Shown: piece by piece, positions 35,801-47,800 of the stretch
Position numbering within the stretch: position 1 is the stretch's first letter
Layout: the number at the start of each line of letters is the position of its first letter
Assembly (NCBI GenBank): GCA_021151825.1
Contig: JAGKWQ010000002.1
Location: 1 to 64,000, forward strand
Reading direction: 5' to 3'
From: Cellvibrionaceae bacterium
GTDB lineage: Bacteria; Pseudomonadota; Gammaproteobacteria; Pseudomonadales; Cellvibrionaceae
DNA: 64,000 nt
Translations under genes and position numbers: made by a program
The notes under the pieces: generated by a model
The model's database searches: none
Seen by the model: only the letters and a program-made list of their open reading frames with translations
Told to the model about the DNA's origin: nothing

Positions 35801-38800
35801 CGTCAGGAATTGCCAGACGGAAATATCGAAACACTGGGAGGCGGTTTGGGCAATCACATCGCTCTCGCCCAGTGAGAGCGGATCCACTTTCGACAGCATG
35901 TTATTGATCATGCCGCGATGTTCAATCATCACGCCTTTGGGTTTACCGGTGGAACCGGAGGTGTAAATCACATAGGCCAGATCATCCAGCGCAACCTCCG
36001 GCAAACTGGCACCGGGGTTGAATTCAATCTGGCCGATGTCGGCCATCGCCAGGACTTTTTCCGACTGCCATTGGCTGGAGATATTGGCTTCCTGCTCCTG
36101 CAACAAATTGCCGCACACCAGCAAATCCGGATTGGCCTCGGTAAGGATGGTCAGCCAGCGTTCTTGCGGTTGGTTCGGGTCCAGGGGCACGTACGCAGCG
36201 CCCGCACGCAACACCGCAATCATCATTACCAGCAGATCCAGGCCGCGATAATCCAGCAGCGCAACCAGCCGTTGGTGCCCGACGCCCAAGGCATTTAACT
36301 GCAGCGCGATATGGCGCGTGGTCACTTCCAGATCGGCGTAACTTAACTGGTGGTCATCGCACTGGGCCGCGATAGCCAATGGCGTTTTATGGGCCTGGGC
36401 GAGGAAACATTCCGGCCAGGTGGTTTTAAATAGCCCGGGCTGATCGGTGTTATTGAGCGAATACAACAGGTGCGCGCGCTGGTCATCTGCGAGGCGATTA
36501 ATCTGGTACAGGGGCAATTCGGGGTTGGCCACAATGGCACTGAGCAGGTGCTCAAAATGCGCTGCCATCCGCTCAATAGTCGCGGCGTAAAACAGGTCGG
36601 TCGCGTAGCTCCAGCTCAACACGAGTTGGTCTTCGCCTTCGTGGATATCCAGCGTCAGGTCAAACTGGCTGGTTGTCACCGGCGCGGAATCCACTACCGA
36701 TAACTTAACTCCCCCCATGTCCAGCTCGCGCCGGTTATCGATATTCTCCAGCGACAACATGATCTGGAAAACCGGGTTGTAACCCAGGCTGCGCTCGGGT
36801 TGCAGCTCTTCCACCAGTAAATCAAACGGCATTTCCTGATGGGCGTAGGCTTCCAGCGATACTGTTTTGCAATGGGCCAATAACGCTGTAAACGTCATTG
36901 CCGGGTCAAGGCGATTGCGCAATACCAGGGTGTTGACGAAAAAGCCAATCAACCCCGCAACGCCAGACTGCTCACGGTTAGCGATGGTGGTACCAATCAC
37001 CTGATCATCCGCACCGGTATAGGCACGCAAAAATGAGATAAACGCTGCGTTTATCAGCATAAACAGGGTTGCATGCTGCTGGCGGGCCAATCCCCGGAGC
37101 GCTTGGGTAAGCGCCGGGTTTAATTCACGGGTAATAGCGGCGCCGTTATAGCTTTGGGTGGCCGGGCGTGGTTTATCCAGCGGCAATGAATGCACTTGCG
37201 GCAAACCTTGCAACTGCTCCAGCCAATAATCGCGATGCAACGCCTGGGCGTAACCCTGCATATGGGTGCGTTGCCAATGGGCATAATCGCCGTATTGGAG
37301 CGCGAGCGGTGCCAGGGAATTTTCTTTTCCGTGGAGCGCGCTTTCATAGAGGCTTACAAATTCGTCGGTAAATACGCTCAGCGACCAACCATCGGACGCG
37401 ATGTGATGCAAGGTCAGCAACAGTAGCGATTCCTGTTCTGCCAGTACCAACAGACGAGCGCGTACCATCAAATCTGCACTCAAATCGAAAGGCGTATTCG
37501 CTTCTTTGTCGACCAGTGCATCTACTTCAATGGTTTGCTGTGGCTGCGGTAACCCCAGCAAATCGTGATGGATAATCGGGAATGAACACGCCGAATTTAC
37601 TTGCTGCTTCGGCAAGCCGTCATGGGCGGAATACGTGGTACGAAGCACTTCATGGCGCGCAACAACACCGTCGAGCGCTGCCTGCAATGCCGCTTTATCC
37701 AGCGCTCCGCTCAAGCGCAATACGATGGGTTGGTTGTATTGCGCGCTGCCGCCTTCAAGGCGATCAATAAACCACAAGCGCTGCTGGGAAAATGAAACGG
37801 GCAACAGGCCGGATCTATCCACTGGCTGGATAACCTCAACCGCAGCTTCCTGCTGTTCCAGTTTTCCAGCCAGGCGAGCGATAGTGCCAAGCGCGAATAC
37901 ATCACTCACCGCCACTTGCACCTGCAACTCCCGACCGATTTCACTCACCATGCGCATCGCGAGCAAGGAGTGACCACCGATATCAAAAAAGTTGGCGTTG
38001 ATCCCGAGTTTGGCGACATCCACATTCAGCAGGTTCGCCCAGATCTCGCACAATTTGCTTTGCAGCGGCGTGGTGGGCGCGAGGTAACTGCCTTCGTAGA
38101 TTGGCTCTATATCGGCGGCGAGTAAGGCTTTGTTGTCGACTTTGCCGTTAGCGGTCAGCGGCAGGCTGTCAATCACCATAAAGCCCTGTGGGATCATGTA
38201 ATCCGCCAGTTTGCTGCGCAATGTTGTGCGAATCGCAGTGACAAACTCGATGGGGTCATTGATTGAATCATTGGCCTTCTCTTCAGGAACAACCCAGGCC
38301 AATAACTGCTTTTCAGCGCCTTCGCCTTTAACAACGACCGCCGCCTGGCCAACACCGCTGACCTCGCGTAACTGGAATTCAATTTCGCCCAGCTCGATAC
38401 GGAAACCGCGGATCTTCACCTGATTGTCGCGACGGCCGGCGAACTCAATAGTCCCATCCGCCAGCCAATACCCCAGGTCACCAGTGCGATAAACCGGATT
38501 GCCCGGACGCCATGGGTCAGCAATAAATTTCTCGACAGTAAGCTGGGCGCGATTCAAATAACCCAGGGCAACGCCAGCCCCACCGATCAGGATTTCCCCG
38601 ATCACGCCGGGCGGGCACAACTGATTGTATTGATCGACCACGTAAAGCTGGGTATTAGCGATGGGGCTACCGATAGGCAACGTCTTCTTGCGAATTGCCT
38701 CGCCATCAAAATGCCAGCATGAAGACAGGATCGTGGTTTCGGTCGGGCCATAGGCGTTGATGTAACGGCAACGCTCGCCCCAGATCCGAACCCACTCCAG

Positions 38801-41800
38801 GCCAGGTGCTGAACCAGCCGTTACCAGCGTTAATTCGGCGGGCAGATAGTCAACCGGAATTTGTTCCAGATACGGCGGCGGAAACGCAGCAAAACCGATG
38901 TTGTTATCCTGAAGGTATTGCCCGACTGCGTCCGGGTTCTGGATCAGGCTATCCCCCAGCAAATGCAATTCAGCGCCGGCCAGCAATACCGCAAAGGTTT
39001 CACCCACGGAGGCATCAAACGTGAAAGGGGCAAATTGGGTAGCTTTGGTACCCGCCAGAATCCACTGGTCGCGCTGGCAGGAACGGCAAAAGTTGATCAG
39101 GTTTTCATGGCTGATCTCCACACCCTTGGGTTGGCCAGTGGTGCCTGAGGTGTAAATAACGTAAGCGGCCTGGCGATCCGGTGTTAACCAGTTTTCCTTA
39201 CCCGATTCAGTATTAGCCTGCTTATGTTTGGCGCTGTCTTTAGTGTCGTCAGCATTAATCTGATCGATATCCAACACACCCAGCGGCAAATCGGCCAGGG
39301 CAATTTTATGTTCACGATTAGTGAGCAACCGCTCGATCCCGGCATCACGGGCAATAAATTCCAGGCGATCATGGGGGCAATCTGTCGCTACCGGAACATA
39401 GGCTGCACCCAGTTTGATAATAGCCAACAGCGCTGCCACCAGGTCAGGGCTTTTGGGCAGCATGATCGCCACGCGATCACCCGCTTTAATCCCCGCCCCA
39501 TGTAACCCATACGCCAATTCCCAAACCCGGCGGGACAGCTCGCCATAGGTCCAAATACTTTCCCCCATCACCAGCGCGCGCGCAGACGCTTGCGCTCTGG
39601 CCTGCTCTTCAAACAGATCAAACAGGTACTTTTGCGTTGGCAGCGGCGTCAGGGTGTAATTCCAGGTAAATACCGCCTGTTTAACACCGGCAGGCGTAAG
39701 CATGCCCACATCGGCCAGGGATTTGTGTTCAATGTCGGCAAGCTGGCCTTCCGCCATACTGGCGAGCAACTCGCAGAAATGCGCAAGGATGGTATCGGCC
39801 GCTTCCGGGCTATAAAGATGGGATTGATACGCCAGTTTAACGGTGATGGATGCGCCCGGGTAAATCACCAGGTTCAGCGGAAAATCATTTTGCTCTACGC
39901 CTTTTATCGCGCGCAGTTGTAAATCTTCCGGGCGCGAGTTCTTCAGCAAACTGCGATCCAGCGGATAGTTTTCCAATACCACCAGGCTTTCAAACAGCGC
40001 CTGGTCAGTGCGCAAACCCAGCCATTTTTGAATATCCGTCAATGCGACATAAGCGAATTCCTCCGCTTCTGCCTGGCGCTGTTGGACGCGCTTCAAGCAC
40101 TCAACCAGCGGTTGGGATGGCTCCAGGGTAAGGCGCATCGGCAAGGAGTTGATAAACAACCCCACCATGTTCTCAACACCGTCCAGATCCGCCGGCCGAC
40201 CACTAACGGCATAACCAAACAACACCTCTTTTTCACCGGTGTATTTGCTGAGCAACAATGCCCACGCCGATTGCACCAGGCTACTCAAGGTCACACCGGC
40301 GGTGCGCACAATGGATTGGAGTTTGCCGCTAATTTGCGCATCAAGGTTGCGCGTGGCGGCGCGCTGGCCGGTGGTTTCTGCAGGCTCAGGCAAGTGGCGC
40401 GGTGCCACCAGACGACTCCCCGCCTCCACACCTTTCAGGTAGGTTTTCCAATAATCTTTGGCGGCCGATAAATCGCGGCGGGATAACCACTGGATGTACT
40501 TATCAAAATCCTGCTCATTGGCAGGGTTTTGTTCATCACCTGCGCTACCGATGCGGGCAAATGCCGCGTACTGCGCGATAAGTTTTTGCACCAGCAATCC
40601 CATCGACCAGCCATCCAGCAGAGCGTGGTGATGAGTCCAGGCAACCTGGGTTTCGGTGGGCGTTGTTTGCACCAACAGCAAGCGCATCAGCGGCGCGCGG
40701 TTCAGGTTAAACGGGCGACGACGCTCGGCTTCGAACAGGCTTTCCAAACGTTGGGTGTGTTCATCAGCACTTTCGCCAGCCAGCACCGGGCAATCCGTTT
40801 CCTGCCAATCCAGATCCACATCCGCCGCAACCACCTGGGTCAATGAATTCAGGCCCAAATCGACGAAGGCGGTGCGCAGGACTGAATACTGTTGAACCAG
40901 TAGGTCCCAGCTTTTGCGAAAGCGGGTTTTATCCAATCCCACCAGCGTCATGCGCAGTTGGGTCAAATAAGCACCGGTTCCCTGATCGCGCTGGGTCGCC
41001 AGGATCAGCCCCTGTTGCATGGAGGTTGCCGGATAGGCATTCACCAGCCCCGGATAATTAGCCTCCAGTTCTTGCTGCTGTGGGCGCGATAATTCCAGAT
41101 GCTCAAATTCCCGCGGAGGAACACCACCATCGTCATCACCGCCGGTGGTGCAGTGCTCGATAACCTGTTCGATGCTGTGCCGGATCGCTTCACCGAAACG
41201 CGTGATGGTCGCCTCTTCAAACTGGGTAGTGCTGTAATCCAGCGCGATATGCAGTTGCTTGTCCTTCACGAACCCATTGATGCCCAGCGTATGACGACGG
41301 GCGCGCTTGGCACTGACGGTTCCTGTTTCGAGGATTTCAAAGGTCCAGTCAGTCTCGCCAGCGGCATCCATTTGTCCCAGATAGTTGAATACCACTTCAG
41401 ACGCAGGTTGCTCCGCCAGCAGCTCCAGCAAATCTTCGTCTTGCGTTAAATATTGCAACAAACCAAATCCAATCCCTTTGTTAGGGATCGCAGCCAGCAT
41501 GGCTTTGATCGCCAGGATTTGCTGCCCGGTATCGCCGCTTACACGTTGCAAATGCACCGGATAGAGCGAGGTAAACCAGCCCAGGGTTTCGCTGATGTCG
41601 ATATCGTCAAACAAGGGTTCGCGACCGTGACCTTCCAGATCAATGCGCAATGCGCGAATGCCTGCCCAGTGGTCCAGCGCCAGCGTTAATGACGACAGCA
41701 ACAAATCATTAATCGATGTGCTGTAGCAACGATTGGCTTCATGCAGCAGCGAATGCGTTTGCTCTGTGCTGAGCGAGAAACGATACAAACGGGTATTGGC

Positions 41801-44800
41801 TTCGGTCAGATCGGCAGCATCTTGCGTATCCACCGGAATCACGCGGCCGGGTTGTTTCAGCACATCGAGCCAATAGCGGCGTTCCTGTAAAAACGACGGG
41901 CTATGGGCGTGTTCGTAAAGCCGGCTCGCCCACGCTTGGTAACTGTTGGTTTTTGCCGCTAATTGGATTGGTTGATGTTGGTCGAGCTGGGTCCATGCGC
42001 TGTTTAAATCATTTAACAAAGTACGCCAGGAAATGCCGTCCACAATCAGGTGATGCATGATCCAGTACAGCGAATCGCCCTCCTGCTCACGCACCCACAA
42101 CCAACGGCACAACTCCCCTTTCTTCAGGTCGATGCCCGACTGTGCAATTGCGATAGCCGCTTGCAACACTTCGTCATGGGTGGAATCCGTCAGCGCGCGC
42201 AAATCCAGTTCGCGAATCAATTCGCGCAGTTGCTCCGGTTGTTCGAGGAAATCGTTGCTGTAACGCGCCACCCAACCGCCCGGTGTCTGGCGGAATTTAA
42301 GGCGCAAGGCGTCGTGACGTTGAACCAATGCGACCAGCAACTGGTGCAAATTTTCCAGCGTGGTCGGCGCCGGCAGCGATAACCGCCCCGCCTGGTTGTA
42401 ATGGTGTAAATCCGTCGAATCGCTCAGGAAAAAATGCCAATGGATCGGCAACAAACGCTGCTCACCGGTCACCGCTTCCTGCTCGATTGTTGAAACACCG
42501 GCTTTCCCTTGAATCTCACCACTAACAGATGATTGCCCAAGGTCTGATTGCCTAAGGTAACTGGCGATAGCGCGAATATTGCGTAACTCAAACAAACGGC
42601 GGGTTGATAAGGCGAGCCCTGCTTTCACCGCGCGCGACACAACCTGAATGGCGATAATCGAATCGCCGCCGATCGTATAAAAATCATCGGTAACGCTAAT
42701 CGCTTCCAGCTTCAGCACTTCCTTCCAGATCGCCAACAACTGCTGTTCAGTATCGTTAGCTGGCAATTCCAGGGTGCGGGTGAAATTTTCCAGATCCGGT
42801 TTGGGCAAGCGCGGGCGATCAATTTTGCCGTTGGCGCTAAGCGGCATGGCGTCCAGCAGAATGATCACATCCGGCACCATGTAATCCGGCAATTCAGCAT
42901 GTAATGAATTACGCAATTGTTCGCGGAATTTATCGGCTTGCGCGGCGTCGTTAAGGTCCAGTTGATCCGGAACCAGATAAGCCACCAGGCGTTTCTGGTT
43001 GCCATCACCGAGCGCCATCACCAAGGCCTGGCGCACCGGTGCCGTGTTCAAAATTACGGTTTCAATCTCGCCCAACTCTACGCGGAAGCCACGGATTTTG
43101 ATTTGGAAATCGATACGGCCATAAAAATCGATTAAACCGTTATCGCGCCAGCTCACCAGATCGCCGGTGCGATAAAGCTGGTCTTCGTCGGCAAAGAATG
43201 GATTGGGTACAAATTTTTCTTGTGTCAGTTCCGGGCGCTGATAGTAACCGCGCGCAACACCCGGTCCACCCACATACAGTTCGCCTTTCACACCCGCAGG
43301 CAACAAATGCCCGTCCGGATTCACAATGTAAGCCGTTGAGTTGGTGATCGGGCGACCAATCGGAATAATTTCCGAATCCGCTTCGGAGAGGAAATGGTAA
43401 GTAGAGAACGACGTATTTTCCGTCGGCCCATAACCATTGATAAACGCAAGACCCGGAGAATGTTCGCGCGCAAGGTTGATGTGATACGGCGAGAGCGCAT
43501 CGCCGCCGATCATAATGCGTTTCACCCCGGCAAACAGATCCGGGCGCGCCTGCACCAGTTGGTTAAACAGCGGCGCAACCACCCATAAAAACGTAACCTG
43601 CTTATCGCGAATTTCATGGGCAAGTTGTACCGGATCGAGCAAGGTATCTTCGTCGATAACGGCGAGCGTCAAACCATTTAATAATGCGCCCCAGAGTTCA
43701 AAGGTAGTAACGTCAAATCCGGGTGCACTGGTGATAAGAATGCAATCCGTCTCATCAAACTCCACATCGCGCGCATTTTTGATCAGGCGCACAATGGAAC
43801 GCTGTTCGATCATCACACCTTTAGGTTTACCCGTTGAACCGGAGGTGTACATCACATACGCCAACTGGCGCGTTTGATGAGTGCTGGTATCCACTGCGGG
43901 CAATTGCAGTGAATGCGATACGCCGCTTTGAATCTCGATCAATTCGGCCGCAAAACCAGCGGGAATAGAACTGCGGAAAGTATCTTTCTGCAACAGGATT
44001 ACCGGACAACGCAAATCCTCGAGCATGTGGCTGACGCGATCTTCCGGATAACGGGGATCAATCGGCACATACGCGGCACCGGAACGAATAACCGCCAGAA
44101 TTCCCAACACCATTTCCAGCGAGCGCTCGGCCACCAGGCCAATCACTACACCCGGTGCTGCACCTTTGCTGGCGAGCAAACGCGCAAGCTTATCGGTTTG
44201 TTGATCCAGCTCGGCATAGGTCAGGCGAATATCCTTGAAGGCCAATGCAATTTTTTCGGGTACGCGTTTAACCACATCGGCAAAATGCTCGCCCAATAAA
44301 ACGTCCGCCGGATACGGAACTGTAGTCTGGTTCCATGCAGCAATATTTTCTTTATAAATAGCGGGAATCGGTTGGATTTGATTCCACTGCAGTTGCGTGT
44401 CATCCGCTAATAATTCCAGCAAATGCGCATAACAATCGGCCCAGCATTCAACTTTATCTTGAGCATAAAGCGCAGTATCAAAACCGATGCGCAAACCATA
44501 GCGGTACGTACCTTCTGTTTCGCCCGCTTGTTCAATCAAGCCAAAAATAAAACCGTAATTGGTTGCTTCATAACCATCTTTCAGCAAAGGTTTTTCATCA
44601 CCACTCGCCGCACCGTAGTGGCTGCTTTCGATATTAAATAAACAATCAAATAAATTGCCTTCGATTTGAGTGCGCGCTTGTTGATGAATACTGGACAGCG
44701 GATAAACCGCACAATCGCGCAACGCCAACAATTGTTGCTGCACTGTAGAGAGAATGGTTTCAAGGCTGGAATGTGCAGTGAAATCGACCACCAATGGCAA

Positions 44801-47800
44801 GGTGTTAACGCAGCATCCAGTAATCTGGTTGGCATCCGGAATAGTTTCCGGGCGACCATTCTGGATCAAACCCACGCGTACTTGATGGCTGCCACCGAGG
44901 TAGCGCATTAAACAAATAAAACCGGCAATAAATAAACTGTTGAGCGTTAAACCCAGCTCTCTGGCTTTACGTTGCAATTGCGTAACGGTTTTTGCTGGCA
45001 GAACACTTAATAATAATTCCACATTGCCCGATGCTTCCCTCGCACCCGCGCGTTTTGGCAATTGGCAATAATTATCGGCCCATTGCACGCTGGACCAATA
45101 AGTATTCCACTGCGGATCATTCGCAATGCGCTGCTGTTCCAGAAAAACATCGCGCACACTGGTGGATGATGATTCCGGCAATTCAACTGCCTCACCCAAT
45201 TTGCTGCGATAAATTCGCCAGAGTGAATCCATCAATAATTCAATCGTCCAGCCATCATGAATAATATGATGGATAGATAACACCAACGAAAATGCGCTTT
45301 CACCTGCATCCAGCACATGTAATGTATAAGCCGGGTGATCGGTAAATTCGACCGGCGCATTCTTACCTTTGGCAATTAATTCACTCGCCGTTTGTTGGCG
45401 CTGCCCGGAAGCAACATTCATCAATTCCACTTTATGAGGAAGGCTGGAATAAACACCTTGCACAACACTGCCGTCAGCGCGGGTATGAATCAAGGTGCGC
45501 AAACAGGCATTCAAACTTATCCAATCAGCGACAGCAGCCTGGAATTTTTCCTGATCAAATTTGCGCTTGAATTCATGATGCATCCACACCTGGTAAGTAT
45601 CGCGGTGGCGATACAAGGTTTGTTGCATATCCGTGAGCGGAAATAAATCGACGAGATTTTCCGGCAATGCCGCCGCATCTTCATTTGTAAGAGCAACCAA
45701 CGGGAAATCAGAAGGCGTCCACTGATGATTTGCAGGATTAGTGCAATGTTCAACAATTGCCTTCAACCAGGTTTGCAAATTGCGCTGGAGCGAATCGATT
45801 TGCTGCGGGTTCCAGCAGGATTTATCCAGATAAAAACCGACAATCAATTCACCAGCGCGAATTTCACTTTCCACCGACAGCAAATACGGGTTCTGGTTGC
45901 CCTCGCCCATTTCAATCGCTGCTACCGGCAAGGTTTTCCAACTTCCGGTGGAACGCTGAACAACGCCAGAGAAATTAAATAATATTGAAGGCGCACGGTA
46001 ATTCTGAAAAGCCGTTCTGACCTCGTCGTGATTGCTTAAATAACGCAATGCATAGAAATCGCGACCACGTGCGGGAACCGCAGCGCGTTCCTCTTTGAGA
46101 TAACGTAAAAAATTTCCCAACACATGTTCGGAATCCTGTGAGAAATCCGGCAGTGTTAAAAACAGCGGGTGAACACTGGTAAACCAACCGAGTGTGCGGT
46201 CCAGCCCCTCTGCTCCACCGATAATTTCATCGCGGCCATGCCATTCAATATCAATACCTAATTGTGCAGAACCAAACGTTTGTCCCAGCGCGAGATATAC
46301 ACCGGCCAACACCAACTCTTCCGGTGACTGATGATAACAATCCGGTGCATGACTTAATAAGCGCGCCGTTTGTTGCGCATCAAAACGACATTCTTCCAAT
46401 CCGAGCGATGTACTTTCCGCTCCATTACCAATCGGTAATTCGGGAGCCATTGCGGCAGAAGCCAAGGTCGCTTTCCACGGCTGCAATAATTCCTGCTCTT
46501 TTCCTGCTAACTGATCCTGTAAGCGTCCTGCCCACGCAAAATAGCTGAGGCTTTTACCAGGTAACACCGATTCGACATTGGCATCGCTCACATAGAGCTG
46601 ATGTAAATCATTCAGTAACAAACTGTGGCTGAGTGTATCGACAATTAAATGATGGATAACCCAAACAACACGTGAACCGGCAGCACTATTTAATAATGCA
46701 ACCCGGAACAACGGAGCTTGTTCAATTCGAAGTTGATCGGCCAGCGACTGTTGCAACAGTGCAGTGTGTGTATCCAGATTTTTTACATCAATTGTTTCAA
46801 CAACAATTTCCGGCAACGGAATAGATTCCGCTTCAATACGTTGTGTCCAGCGCTTGCTGCCAGATACAACAAAACTGGCCCGCAACTCATCGTGATAACT
46901 GACCAGCTGTGCCAGCGCATGCTGCAAACGCGTTACATCCAGCTGTTCAACGCTTTCAAATACCAGTGATTGGCAAAAGCGTTGTGGATTCGCTAATGGC
47001 TGGCTGAAAAACCAACCTTGAATCGGAGTAATACTTGTTTCGCCAACCTGCGGGCGATAATCGCGCACCAATGTTTTGCCACTACGCTTCAATAGCGCAA
47101 CAAAATCTTTTAAACGCGGTTGTGCCAGTAATTGTGCGGAACTGGCAGCATACCCCAGTTTTCGCAATGCCGAGACAACCGCCAGCGCCGTCAGGGAATC
47201 ACCACCCAGGAATAAAAAATTATCTTCACGTGCTACGGTTTTGGATTGCAACGTTTGTTGCCAAATAGCGGCAACCTGCTGCTCAAGGCCATCGGCAAGC
47301 TCTACGCGCTCATCCGTTGAAGCAGTGGCAGTTTCTGCTGCCAATCGCTGCAGGATTTGATAATTAATTTTGCCATTGGTGGTTAATGGTAATTGTTCCA
47401 ACCAATGAATCCTGTTTGGCATTGCCCATTGTGGAACACGTGCTTGCAGTTGAAGCCTCAGGTCGGCTTCGGCAATTTCTTTGCCTTGTATAAACAATAC
47501 CAATTGCAGTGCATTTTCTGATTTATGCACAACCACGGCCGCCGCATCAATACCATCAATTCCCGCAACAGCCGCTTCCACTTCACCCGGCTCAAGCCGG
47601 TGGCCACGCAACTTGATTTGGTTATCCACACGACCATTAAAAATTAGTTGGTTATTTTTGTTAAAACACGCGAGGTCGCCACTGCGATACCAGCGGGTAT
47701 GTTCTTCATCAAGGAATTTTTCTTTATTTAAATGCTCGCGATTCACATAACCTTGAACAACTCCATCGCCGCCAATAATTAGTTCACCGGTAAATCCGGC

